DNA from: Flavobacterium sp.
GTDB lineage: Bacteria; Bacteroidota; Bacteroidia; Chitinophagales; Chitinophagaceae
NCBI GenBank assembly: GCA_030053925.1
Contig: JASGCX010000024.1
Span: forward strand, 1 to 46,520
Length of the DNA stretch: 46,520 bases
Reading direction: 5' to 3'
Shown: positions 8,936-17,669 of the stretch, piece after piece
Layout of the letters: each line of letters opens with the position of its first letter
How positions within the stretch are numbered: position 1 is the first letter of the stretch
Translations under genes and position numbers: made by a program
The notes under the pieces: model-generated
Database searches by the model: none
What the model was told of the DNA's origin: nothing
The model's input: only the letters and a program-made list of their open reading frames with translations

Positions 8936-9859
8936 ATGACTTTACAAAAAACAATGCAACTATTGTTGCTTTTAATTGCCGCCAATACCATACATGCACA
9001 AACGATAATTCCTTTGTACAAGGATGCCATACCAAATGCTAAGCCTTGTAATAAGGTAGAAGATAATACTGTGGCAGGCAGAGTTGGAAGCATTACAACA
9101 CCTTGCATGTATGCATTTATTCCAGAAAAAAAAGATAGTGCAAAAACCTGTGTGATTATTTGTCCTGGTGGCGGTTACAGATATTTAGCCATTGATCATG
9201 AAGGCTACCAAGTAGCTAAAGCGTATAATGCAAGAGGTATAACTGCTTTTGTACTAAAAAATCGTGTACCTGTAGATGCTGAGTGTTGCGAAAACAAAGA
9301 GTTTGTTGCATTGATGGATGCACAACAAGCTATTAAATTAGTACGAGAAAGTGCCGTTGAATACAATATTAACCCTAATAATATTGGCTTAATGGGGTTT
9401 TCGGCAGGTGGCCACTTGGCTAGTACCGCCGGTACGCACTTTAATACTGTAACAATAGAAAATAGCACCAACACATCTGTAAAGCCCAACTTTTTAATAC
9501 TTGGCTACCCAGTAATAAGTTTTAGTGATAGCCTTGCCCACATTGGCTCTAGAGATAATATGCTTGGTAAAAACCCAAGTGAAGAGAAAAAAATATTGTA
9601 TAGCAATGAATTACAAGTAACCGCACAAACACCGCCTACTTTTTTGGTACACGCTACCGACGATAAAACTGTAAAGGTTGAGAATAGTATTTTGTTTTTT
9701 ATGGCTTTGCAAAAAAATAAAGTACCAAGTGAAATGCATATTTTGCAAAAAGGAAGTCATGGTTTTGGGCTTAATAACAAAGCAGAACCAACAAACTGGC
9801 TTATTAATGTATATGCATGGATGAAAGCTAACCGCTTTATGAAAGGCGATATAGAATAA
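8936..9859 (+). CDS. secreted alpha/beta hydrolase (acetyl-xylan-esterase-like)
   Basis: A 307-residue exported esterase-like protein. A signal peptide (about residues 1-22, ending H-A-Q) precedes an alpha/beta-hydrolase core: oxyanion motif C-P-G-G-G-Y-R (about residue 75), nucleophile elbow G-F-S-A-G-G (about residue 155), acid within H-A-T-D-D-K-T, and catalytic His in G-S-H-G-F-G-L. This layout matches carbohydrate esterases that deacetylate plant polysaccharides, but the substrate is not proven. It is the last core gene before the restriction-modification island. Confidence 0.83.
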   Translation: MTLQKTMQLLLLLIAANTIHAQTIIPLYKDAIPNAKPCNKVEDNTVAGRVGSITTPCMYAFIPEKKDSAKTCVIICPGGGYRYLAIDHEGYQVAKAYNARGITAFVLKNRVPVDAECCENKEFVALMDAQQAIKLVRESAVEYNINPNNIGLMGFSAGGHLASTAGTHFNTVTIENSTNTSVKPNFLILGYPVISFSDSLAHIGSRDNMLGKNPSEEKKILYSNELQVTAQTPPTFLVHATDDKTVKVENSILFFMALQKNKVPSEMHILQKGSHGFGLNNKAEPTNWLINVYAWMKANRFMKGDIE

Positions 9860-9971
9860 TGGAAAAACGAAAAGCAAGAAGTTGTACGTTACCCTAAACA
9901 GCATCGTACTTAAATTTAAAGTAACAAGACTTTGCCTACCCCACGCTATTTTTAGCACATCGCAAGCCACA

Positions 9972-10008
9972 CAAAGCCAACCTTGCAATGAGCTAAAAAT
10001 GCCAACGC
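9972..10008. repeat. left copy of direct repeat flanking the type III R-M island
   Basis: The 17-mer caaagccaaccttgcaa (9972-9988) is followed 11 bp later by tgccaacgc (10000-10008). Both elements recur in the same order and orientation at 16646-16684, after the island. The 267-bp gap 9860-10126 holds no other recognisable feature. Confidence 0.75.
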
Positions 10009-10126
10009 CCCAAGCCCACCCACCGCCCAAGTGACACATTTCTAATCGGCTTTAGTTAGATAGTTAGCAAACAACAACATTAAGCTGACAATTGCTTATT
10101 TTGCAACTAAATAGATTAATAACTTA

Positions 10127-12787
10127 ATGAATTTTTCAGACCCATTTAAAATATTATCACCCAACGAAAGATGGGCTCCGTCACAAAGCCAAATGGATGC
10201 TTTGCAAAATGCTTATGATAAGTTGTTGCCACCTTTGGTTTTTAAAATCAGACTTGCAGTTGCCAAGTGGAGAGACGAAGACTATAAGGGTGCTTCCGAA
10301 ACTTCAAAATCTTTATTGAACTTTTGGTTTAATCAAGAACATCTTATCGGGCAGACAAAATTTAGGTTCTTCTTTTCGCAACGTGAAGCCATTGAATCCA
10401 TCATTTACTTATACGAAATAGCCAAAGCAAAGGACAAATACGCGTTAATGCGGTTTGACTCGTCCGAGCGGGTCAAGACCGGTATGTTTGACGAAAACTG
10501 GACGCGTTATATAATAAAAATGGCCACTGGTACTGGCAAAACAAAAGTAATGGGCTTAACCTTGGTTTGGGCTTACTTTCATAAACTCTACGAGGCAGAC
10601 AGCACGCTATCAAAAGACTTTTTAATAATTGCTCCCAACATTATTGTATTAAACCGTTTACGCAAGGACTTTGACGGACTTAAAATGTTTTTTGATGAAC
10701 CGTTTTTTCCCGACAATGGCTATTACGATAAAGACTGGAAAAACGATTTTCAATTAACGCTTCACATTCAAGACGACTTAAAACCAATAACAGAATCGGG
10801 AAACATTTTCCTTTCAAATACCCACAGAGTAGGTTTTAATGAAGAGCCAGAACAAAATTTTGAAACAACTTTTCTTGGTGTAAAACCAAAGCCTGATGCT
10901 GATACTTCAAAAGGTTTGGATTTAGGGAAAATATTAAGAAGCGATAAAATAAAAGATTTAGTTGTATTAAATGATGAAGCACATCATATTCACGACAGTT
11001 CATTAAGATGGTTTCAAAATATTGAAGACATAAGCAACAAACTGAAATTAAAAAACGGAAACGGGATTAGTTTGCAAGCCGATTTTTCAGCAACTCCTAA
11101 ACATACTGATGGTAGAATTTTCGTTCAGACCATTTGCGATTATCCTTTGGTGGAAGCTATCAAGCAAAATGTTGTAAAGTCGCCAGTATTGCCTGACGAA
11201 GCATCAAGACAAAAAATTCAAGAAAAAGATTCTTCCGACTTTGTAGAACGCTACCGAGATTATATTCATTTGGGCTATTTGGAATGGGAACAGCAGTATG
11301 AAAACCTGAAAAACGATAAAACACCAATTTTATTTATAATGACAATGAGCACCAAAGAAGCAGACCAAGCGGCTGCATTTTTGGAAAGCAATTATCCTTC
11401 CATGAAAAATTCGGTGTTAACCATTCATACCAACAATTCGGGTGAAATAAAAGAAACAACATCAAGCAAGAAAGATAAAGAAGCATTAGAAGCACTTAGA
11501 AAAGCAGCAGACGAAATAGACAAAGACCATTCGCCATATAAAGCGGTGGTATCGGTTTTAATGCTTCGTGAAGGTTGGGATGTGCGGAATGTAACCACCA
11601 TTGTTGGGCTTCGCCCCTTTGGTACTGACTCTAAAATCCTTCCCGAACAAACTATTGGAAGAGGTTTGCGAAAAATGTTTTCGTTGGATAAGCCCGAAAA
11701 ATTAGTGGTGGTTGGTACTCCAGCGTTTTTAGAATTTGTAGAGAGCCTGAAAACTGAAGGTGTAGAGTTTCAATACAGCCCAATGGGCAATGGTTCAAAA
11801 GGCAAATCGCTTGTAATTGTTGAGGTGGACAAAGAAAATCCTAACAAAGATTTAGATGCCTTGGATATTCCGATTCCGCAAATGAGCCCAAGAATTTATA
11901 GGGAATTTAAAAACCTTGAATTGATTGATATTGGCAAATTCGAAAACGAAAAAGTAAGTCAAAAAAAATTCAACAGCGATGAATTGAAGGAAATTGTTTT
12001 CAATGACATTGACGGAGATTTTTCGCACAAAACAGTTTTTAAAAACACAACAACCGATTACCGCAATGTAATTGGATTTTTTACTTCTGCTATTTTGAAA
12101 GACAGCCGTTTAGTTAGTGGCTTTAATATTTTATATCCAAAAGTTGAAAGCTTTATCAAATACCAACTCTTCACCAAAGAAGCAGAACTGAGCGACCCAC
12201 AAACAATGAGAAATCTTTCGGAAATTCATCCAAAAGAAATTCTGAAAACAACATTCAAAAAAGCCATCGACGAATTAACCATTACCGATAAAGGAACAGC
12301 GGAAGTAAAAAACTTTATTTCGCTGAAACTAACAAAACCTAAGGTTGTAGAAAACCAGCCTTTCCTTGTGCCAAAGAAATCGGTTTTCAATAAAATTATT
12401 GGCGACAACCCTTTTGAATTGGAATTTTCGGCCTTCTGCGAAAGCAGGTTTAATGATGTTGTTTCGTTTGCTAAAAACACGTTTGGCGAAAATGGTGTAA
12501 ATTTTAGCATTGAATACCAAGAAGAAAATGGAAATATCAATTCGTTTTTTCCCGACTTTTTTATAAAAACCTCCCCAACTTCATTTTATATTGTAGAAAC
12601 CAAAGGGCGTGAAGATTTAAACGACATACGCAAAATACAACGCCTTGCTACCTGGTGTAAGGACATCAACACAGCACAAAACGAATACACTTATACAGCA
12701 GTGTATATAAAACAAAAAAAATGGGAAGAAGTAAAAAATGATTTAAAATCTTTTGTAGATGTTTGTAAAGTATTTGAAGTGAAATGA
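10127..12787 (+). CDS. res: type III restriction endonuclease subunit Res
   Basis: Helicase-nuclease subunit of a type III R-M system, 886 residues. Superfamily 2 motifs are in order: Walker A A-T-G-T-G-K-T (133-139), DEAH box N-D-E-A-H-H (282-287), motif III S-A-T-P (321-324), the V-L-M-L-R-E-G-W-D-V stretch (477-486) and Q-T-I-G-R-G-L-R-K (508-516). A C-terminal PD-(D/E)XK nuclease has D810, E824 and K826 (F-P-D-F, V-E-T-K-G). It should translocate or switch on DNA with ATP and cut when partnered with Mod. Its stop overlaps the next start by 4 bp (ATGA), so the two are translationally coupled. Res first and mod last is the reverse of the common order. Confidence 0.9.
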   Translation: MNFSDPFKILSPNERWAPSQSQMDALQNAYDKLLPPLVFKIRLAVAKWRDEDYKGASETSKSLLNFWFNQEHLIGQTKFRFFFSQREAIESIIYLYEIAKAKDKYALMRFDSSERVKTGMFDENWTRYIIKMATGTGKTKVMGLTLVWAYFHKLYEADSTLSKDFLIIAPNIIVLNRLRKDFDGLKMFFDEPFFPDNGYYDKDWKNDFQLTLHIQDDLKPITESGNIFLSNTHRVGFNEEPEQNFETTFLGVKPKPDADTSKGLDLGKILRSDKIKDLVVLNDEAHHIHDSSLRWFQNIEDISNKLKLKNGNGISLQADFSATPKHTDGRIFVQTICDYPLVEAIKQNVVKSPVLPDEASRQKIQEKDSSDFVERYRDYIHLGYLEWEQQYENLKNDKTPILFIMTMSTKEADQAAAFLESNYPSMKNSVLTIHTNNSGEIKETTSSKKDKEALEALRKAADEIDKDHSPYKAVVSVLMLREGWDVRNVTTIVGLRPFGTDSKILPEQTIGRGLRKMFSLDKPEKLVVVGTPAFLEFVESLKTEGVEFQYSPMGNGSKGKSLVIVEVDKENPNKDLDALDIPIPQMSPRIYREFKNLELIDIGKFENEKVSQKKFNSDELKEIVFNDIDGDFSHKTVFKNTTTDYRNVIGFFTSAILKDSRLVSGFNILYPKVESFIKYQLFTKEAELSDPQTMRNLSEIHPKEILKTTFKKAIDELTITDKGTAEVKNFISLKLTKPKVVENQPFLVPKKSVFNKIIGDNPFELEFSAFCESRFNDVVSFAKNTFGENGVNFSIEYQEENGNINSFFPDFFIKTSPTSFYIVETKGREDLNDIRKIQRLATWCKDINTAQNEYTYTAVYIKQKKWEEVKNDLKSFVDVCKVFEVK

Positions 12788-14427
12788 GAGAAAATCAATA
12801 CATAGAAAGAAAGAGGTTAGATACAGTTATGGGAAAAACAGCGGATTGGAAAGAACTTTCAAAAGACTGTGTTTGCTTTGCAAATAGCCGAGGAGGAATC
12901 ATTCTTATTGGAATTGCTGATGGCGATAGTTTACCGCCATTAAACCAAAAAATAGAATCAGATTTACCCTTCAAAATAAAAAAGAAAATTGCTGAAAACT
13001 CTGTCAATGTTGGTGTAAATGCCAATATTAAAAAAGCAGAAAATGGTGGTGAGTATATTGAATTAGACGTTTTATTTAGTGCATCAACTATTGCTTCTAC
13101 AACAGATGGAAAATATTATTACAGAAGTGATGACACTTGCGTTCCACTTTTACCTGATGAACTTAGTCGCTTGTTTACCGATAAACCCTCATTTATTTGG
13201 GAAACTAGAAAAACAAGAATTCCTATTTCAGAAATAGATTCAGCTAAATTTTTAAAATTCAAACAAGACATAAAAGATTCTACCAGAACATCTTCCAACG
13301 TAAAGCAAAAAAGCGATGATGAATTATTAGACCATTATTTTTTTGCAGAAGAAGGTTTTGCGACAAACTTAGGCGTGCTTTGGCTTGGTAAAAGAAATGA
13401 CAGGGCTAAATTACTTTATGCTCCAACTATTCATTTTTTAAAATTTGATGAAAAAGAGCAAAAAGTCAATAAGATAATGTGGGAAGACCATTCTCTAAAT
13501 CCAAAAGAATTGATTGAAGCTATTTGGACTCAAATTCCCGACTGGAAAGAAGGTATTGATGTAGCCGATGGTATGTTTAGAAAATTTGTTCCTAATTACG
13601 AGGAGGAAGTGATACGTGAATTAATGGCTAATGCCTTGGTGCATCGGCCATATACTACGAGAGGAGACATTTTTATTAATTTATTTGCCGACCGTTTAGA
13701 AGTTGTGAATCCCGGACTTTTTCCTATTGGAGTAACAGCTGCCAACGTACTTCATAAAAACGTTAGACGCAATCCCTATTTAGCCCAAGTGTTTTATGAT
13801 TTACATTTAATGGATAAAGAAGGATCAGGTATCGACAAAATATACCAAGTTTTATTATCTAATGCAAAACACATCCCTATCCCTTTTCAAGGTGATGATT
13901 TTGTAAAGTTTACAATTAACAAACGAATCTCTAAAACCGAAATTGTTTCATTAATCAATAGTGCCAATGCAGAATTTGCTTTGAATTCAAAAGAATTAAT
14001 TTCACTGGGTTTAATTGCACAACACAATTCCATTTCTGCAATACAATTTTCTAAAGAACTAAATTTACCAGATACGCCTAATGTGGTAGCCAATTGGTTG
14101 GGTAGATTAACTGAATTAGAATTAATAATAAAAAAAGGAAAAACAAAGGGAACGGAGTATTTGGTAAATCCCGAGTTTTTAAAGAAAGCCAACTTTAAAG
14201 GAAAAACCAACTTAAAGCGAATTGAAAATCATAGGTTGGAGGAATTGATTTATCAGGATGTGAAAATTTATGAACCAACTCCAATAAGAGATATTCATAT
14301 TAGAATTGGGAACGAAATTTCTAAAAATATAATTCAAAAAGTCTTAAAAGCGATGTGTCTGAAGGGTGTTTTAGATAGCGAAGGTGTATTAAAAGGAACC
14401 AAATATTTTATACGCCAAAACCTATGA
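12784..14427 (+). CDS. AlbA_2 (Schlafen-type) and GHKL ATPase-like protein
   Basis: A 547-residue protein with an N-terminal Schlafen AlbA_2 domain (about 1-130: E-R-K-R, W-K-E-L-S-K-D, F-A-N-S-R-G-G, L-I-G-I-A-D-G), a GHKL/HATPase_c_4-like region (about 270-355: E-L-M-A-N-A-L-V-H-R with metal-binding-type N283, and E-G-S-G-I-D-K-I), and a C-terminal part resembling winged helices (about 400-545). Family members are usually annotated as putative DNA-binding or transcriptional regulators. Here it is translationally coupled to res and precedes mod, which suggests a role in the R-M system (regulation or a third subunit); that role is inference. Confidence 0.8.
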   Translation: MRENQYIERKRLDTVMGKTADWKELSKDCVCFANSRGGIILIGIADGDSLPPLNQKIESDLPFKIKKKIAENSVNVGVNANIKKAENGGEYIELDVLFSASTIASTTDGKYYYRSDDTCVPLLPDELSRLFTDKPSFIWETRKTRIPISEIDSAKFLKFKQDIKDSTRTSSNVKQKSDDELLDHYFFAEEGFATNLGVLWLGKRNDRAKLLYAPTIHFLKFDEKEQKVNKIMWEDHSLNPKELIEAIWTQIPDWKEGIDVADGMFRKFVPNYEEEVIRELMANALVHRPYTTRGDIFINLFADRLEVVNPGLFPIGVTAANVLHKNVRRNPYLAQVFYDLHLMDKEGSGIDKIYQVLLSNAKHIPIPFQGDDFVKFTINKRISKTEIVSLINSANAEFALNSKELISLGLIAQHNSISAIQFSKELNLPDTPNVVANWLGRLTELELIIKKGKTKGTEYLVNPEFLKKANFKGKTNLKRIENHRLEELIYQDVKIYEPTPIRDIHIRIGNEISKNIIQKVLKAMCLKGVLDSEGVLKGTKYFIRQNL

Positions 14428-14578
14428 AATAAATGCCCGTTTTTACATAAAATGTTGAGAGAAAATGGTTGATATAACGCAAGGTGCTGAAAATCAAACA
14501 ATTAATATAGATCAAAACCAGTGAAATAAATACCAAAAAGTCTATAAAGGCGTATAAAAAAGTCTAAAGAAAATAAAA

Positions 14579-16636
14579 ATGAACCTGAACGAAAACGATA
14601 AAAACAGAATAATTGAACTAATAAAAGCTGGCGAAAAACTGCCCAAAGAATACATCTATAAACTGTTTGCAGACGAAGAAGATGTGTTTTTGTTTTGGAA
14701 TGGCCGTAAAGAAGACACCACCAATATTGCTTTGCCTTTTCATAGCATAGAACATATTGACGAACCAAGAAAAGAAAAAGACAAGGTGCAAGCGAGTATG
14801 TTTGAAACCGATTTTAGAGGCAGACAACTAAAAGGCTGGACAAACAAATTGATTTGGGGCGATAACAAATTGATTCTTTCATCCTTAGCGAATGGGCCAA
14901 TGAGAGCAGAAATAGAAAAGGAAGGCGGCTTAAAACTTATTTACATTGACCCACCTTTTGCTGTGGGTGCAGACTTTGGTTTTAATATTGAAATTGGCGG
15001 CGAAACTGCCGAAAAAAAGCAAAGCATTATTGAAGAAATTGCCTACCGTGATACTTGGGGTAAAGGCATATCATCTTACCTAAGTATGATGTATGAAAGA
15101 TTGAAACTGATGTACAATTTATTGGCTGAGGATGGAAGTATTTATGTGCATTGTGACTGGAGGGTTGTTAGTCAATTGAGACTTTTATTGAACGACATAT
15201 TTGGAAGTGAAAATTTTATAAATCACATTGCATATTGCTATACTGGACCAACAAATCAGAAAAGAAATTTTCCAAGAAAACACGACCATATTTTATTATT
15301 TGGGAAAGGAGATAAACGAATTTTCAATCCAGATGAAATAAGAGTTCCGTTTGTAAAAAGCACAAAAACTGGAGGAAAAACAGCATTAACAGGTAGAAAA
15401 GATGATGCGTTTTTAGACGCATTAGATGAAAAAGGAAAAATCATTGAAGATTGGTGGACGGATATTCCAGATTTAGGGAAGGTTCACAGTGAAGACGTAA
15501 ATTATCCAACACAAAAGGTAACAAAACTTCTAGAACGCATCATCAAAGCAAGCAGCAACGAAGGCGATTTAATCGCCGACTTCTTTTGTGGTAGTGGCAC
15601 AACAGCAGCAGTAGCAGAAAAATTGGGGCGTAAATGGATAACGACTGATTTAGGTAGATTTTCTGTTCACACAGCACGTAAGCGTTTAATTGGTGTGCAA
15701 AGGGAGTTACAAGAAAGCGGTAAAGATTTCAGGGCTTTTGAACTACTCAACCTTGGTAAATATGAACGGCAGTTTTTTATGGACGACCTAACCAACGGCA
15801 AACGCAAAGCCAAAGAAGATTTATATGTTGATTTAATTTTAGAAGCATACAAAGCAAAACGAATAGACGGTCACGCAACATTACACGGCAGCAAAGCAGG
15901 GCGTTTTGTACATGTTGGTCCTTTAGATGTGCCTGTAACACAAAGCAGATTGATGGATATTTTTGAAGAATGTCGCACCAAACTTTATACCCATGTTGAT
16001 GTGTTGGGTTTTGAATTTGAAATGGGTTTAACGCCACAATTTATACAAGAACTAAAAGAGAAAGGCGTTTCTGTTACATTAAAATACATTCCAAAAGATG
16101 TGTTTGATAAACGAGCCGTTGAAAAAGGACAAGTGAAATTCTTTGATGTAGCTTACCTAAACACCAAAGAAAAAGTAAAAGGCAAATCCATTACAATTGA
16201 ACTCACCGACTTTGTTACACATTACACCCAAGACGATATTGAGGAACTGCAACAATCAATGAGAGCAGGAAGTAAAGTTGTAATTGAAGACGGACAAATT
16301 TTCAAAATTGAAAAGGACAAAAACGGAATCATCACCCGTACAGTGCTAACAAAAAATTGGTTCGACTGGATTGACTATTGGGCAATTGATTTCAATTACG
16401 AAGACAAAAAGGAAATCATCAAAGTAAAAAACGATAAAGGCGAAACAGAAGAAAAATGGAGTGGCAACTATTTGTTTGAAAACGAATGGCAAAGTTTCCG
16501 CACCAAGAAAACGCCAACACTTGAATTTTCAAGCATTGCCCACGAATACAAGAAAACAGGCAAATACAAAGTGATGGTAAAAGTGGTGGACATTTTAGGA
16601 ATTGACACAAGTAAAATAATTGAAGTAAATATTTAG
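14579..16636 (+). CDS. mod: type III DNA methyltransferase subunit Mod
   Basis: A 685-residue beta-class amino-methyltransferase, probably N6-adenine. Catalytic motif IV D-P-P-F (124-127) precedes the AdoMet motif F-C-G-S-G-T-T (336-342), the order typical of type III Mod. The variable segment between (about 215-300) is the expected target-recognition region, so the site sequence cannot be read. The roughly 300-residue C-terminal part is likely used for DNA or Res contact. It is separated from the ATPase gene by 151 bp with no convincing ORF or terminator, so one operon is likely. It ends exactly at the right island boundary. Confidence 0.92.
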   Translation: MNLNENDKNRIIELIKAGEKLPKEYIYKLFADEEDVFLFWNGRKEDTTNIALPFHSIEHIDEPRKEKDKVQASMFETDFRGRQLKGWTNKLIWGDNKLILSSLANGPMRAEIEKEGGLKLIYIDPPFAVGADFGFNIEIGGETAEKKQSIIEEIAYRDTWGKGISSYLSMMYERLKLMYNLLAEDGSIYVHCDWRVVSQLRLLLNDIFGSENFINHIAYCYTGPTNQKRNFPRKHDHILLFGKGDKRIFNPDEIRVPFVKSTKTGGKTALTGRKDDAFLDALDEKGKIIEDWWTDIPDLGKVHSEDVNYPTQKVTKLLERIIKASSNEGDLIADFFCGSGTTAAVAEKLGRKWITTDLGRFSVHTARKRLIGVQRELQESGKDFRAFELLNLGKYERQFFMDDLTNGKRKAKEDLYVDLILEAYKAKRIDGHATLHGSKAGRFVHVGPLDVPVTQSRLMDIFEECRTKLYTHVDVLGFEFEMGLTPQFIQELKEKGVSVTLKYIPKDVFDKRAVEKGQVKFFDVAYLNTKEKVKGKSITIELTDFVTHYTQDDIEELQQSMRAGSKVVIEDGQIFKIEKDKNGIITRTVLTKNWFDWIDYWAIDFNYEDKKEIIKVKNDKGETEEKWSGNYLFENEWQSFRTKKTPTLEFSSIAHEYKKTGKYKVMVKVVDILGIDTSKIIEVNI

Positions 16637-16645
16637 CCAACGCAC

Positions 16646-16684
16646 CAAAGCCAACCTTGCAAAAGAGCCGCCTTGTGCCAACGC
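16646..16684. repeat. right copy of direct repeat flanking the type III R-M island
   Basis: caaagccaaccttgcaa (16646-16662), 13 bp, then tgccaacgc (16676-16684), as at 9972-10008. The copy begins 10 bp after the mod stop codon. An additional gccaacgc lies at 16636-16643. The remaining sequence to 16889 shows no gene. Confidence 0.75.
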
Positions 16685-16889
16685 AAAGGCAACACGCTGC
16701 GGTAGTACACAGATGCACATTATAGATGACCAAGGATAAGGGCGAACGTACAACAGGGGTTTTGCCAAACAAATAACAAGCATAGCTACTTGGCAAACAA
16801 AGTTGCGTAGCATGTTTTAAGATGCAGTGTACAACGCAACAGCAGCAGCATAGCATTACAACTGCCGGCTACAAAAAAAGTACAGGTAC

Positions 16890-16924
16890 AAAACAAAAAA
16901 GCTGACTCAAATACATGAGCCAGC
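16890..16924 (-). terminator. Rho-independent terminator of the rpmB-rpmG-DUF4295 operon
   Basis: On the minus strand gctggctca, loop of 6, tgagtcagc (one G-T pair), then TTTTTTGTTTTG. It lies 27 bp beyond the DUF4295 stop codon. Confidence 0.85.
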
Positions 16925-16950
16925 TTACAATAAATTATAAACACACACAG

Positions 16951-17124
16951 TTATTTTTCAGCTAAAAAATCTTTCACTTTGTCTTTGTGTATGATTGCCT
17001 CTTTAAAAGTATAGGCACCTGACTTAGGGCTACGCACAGCTTTAATTACTTTAGTGTAATTTTTGGCTTCTGCTGCAGCCTTTAAATCCTTAACTTTCGC
17101 ATTCTTTGAAGCTACTTTTGCCAT
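16951..17124 (-). CDS. DUF4295 family small protein
   Basis: A 57-residue basic protein reading MAKVASKNAKVKDLKAA and ending K-V-K-D-F-L-A-E-K. The middle S-P-K-S-G-A-Y-T-F-K-E matches the Bacteroidota DUF4295 family, which is conserved directly after the L33 gene. Its position 3 bp after rpmG in an operon with two ribosomal proteins, its small size and its charge suggest a ribosome-associated role, which is unproven. In many Bacteroidota ftsY follows; here a terminator and the R-M island follow instead. Confidence 0.88.
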   Translation of the reverse strand: MAKVASKNAKVKDLKAAAEAKNYTKVIKAVRSPKSGAYTFKEAIIHKDKVKDFLAEK

Positions 17125-17127
17125 GGT

Positions 17128-17310
17128 TTATTTAATTTCTTTATGAACAGTTACTTTTTTCAAAATTGAGTTGTACTTCTTAAGCTCTAAACGCTCAGGT
17201 GTATTCTTTTTGTTCTTTACGCTGATGTAGCGGCTTGTACCAGGCATACCACTTGTTTTATGCTCGGTACATTCCAAAATCACCTGAACTCTGCTACCTT
17301 TCTTTGCCAT
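17128..17310 (-). CDS. rpmG: 50S ribosomal protein L33
   Basis: A 60-residue basic protein of the large ribosomal subunit. It shows the L33 pattern V-I-L-E-C-T-E-H-K near the N terminus, [20 protein letters not shown] in the middle and a C-terminal V-T-V-H-K-E-I-K. Only one cysteine remains, so this is the zinc-free (C-minus) type. It lies 27 bp downstream of rpmB and 3 bp upstream of the DUF4295 gene. Confidence 0.95.
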   Translation of the reverse strand: MAKKGSRVQVILECTEHKTSGMPGTSRYISVKNKKNTPERLELKKYNSILKKVTVHKEIK

Positions 17311-17337
17311 TATATAGATAATTTGTGGTGTGTAAAA

Positions 17338-17574
17338 TTAGATTTTTTCGCCTTTGGCTCTTAGTGCTTTTACAGTAGCTTCTAAACCATTTTTGTTAAT
17401 GGTACGGATAGCTTCGCTAGATACTTTTAAAGTAATCCAACGATCTTCTTCAGCATAAAAGAAACGTTTAGTTTGTAAATTTGGTAAAAACCTACGTTTA
17501 GTTTTAATGTTTGAGTGAGAAACACTATTACCAACCATTGGCTTTTTTCCTGTAACCTGACATACTCTTGCCAT
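17338..17574 (-). CDS. rpmB: 50S ribosomal protein L28
   Basis: A 78-residue large-subunit protein starting [12 protein letters not shown], with the L28 features [19 protein letters not shown] and I-R-T-I-N-K-N-G-L. The open frame runs 17 codons further upstream, but the ATG at 17574 gives the family start and lies just downstream of a good promoter (17596-17625). It is the first gene of the rpmB-rpmG-DUF4295 operon. Confidence 0.96.
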   Translation of the reverse strand: MARVCQVTGKKPMVGNSVSHSNIKTKRRFLPNLQTKRFFYAEEDRWITLKVSSEAIRTINKNGLEATVKALRAKGEKI

Positions 17575-17595
17575 AACACATTTTTTTTCGGACGG

Positions 17596-17625
17596 CAAAA
17601 GTAAGGAATGAGTTTTGAATAGCAA
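17596..17625 (-). promoter_or_regulatory. Bacteroidota-type promoter of the rpmB operon
   Basis: TTG (17623-17625), 19 bp, then TACTTTTG (17596-17603) matches the -33/-7 consensus TTTG-N19-21-TAnnTTTG. The ATG is 21 bp downstream of the -7 box. Confidence 0.7.
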
Positions 17626-17669
17626 TAGATTTTCGGAGTTTTTTATTACAAACTGTCAAAAAAATAATT

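Noticed and set aside
9611-10039. 142-codon antisense frame
   Set aside because: Shadow of the hydrolase gene extended into the left island repeat; no recognisable protein features.
14465-14521. Plus-strand frame of about 18 codons between the ATPase gene and mod
   Set aside because: Very short, no conserved feature; more likely untranslated spacer.
9972-16684. Island repeats as integron attC sites
   Set aside because: No pair of R'/R'' core sites of the GTTRRRY type and no integrase gene; kept only as unexplained direct repeats.
16419-16856. 145-codon Cys/Leu-rich antisense frame
   Set aside because: Lies over the mod 3' end and the right repeat; composition is that of a reverse-strand artefact.
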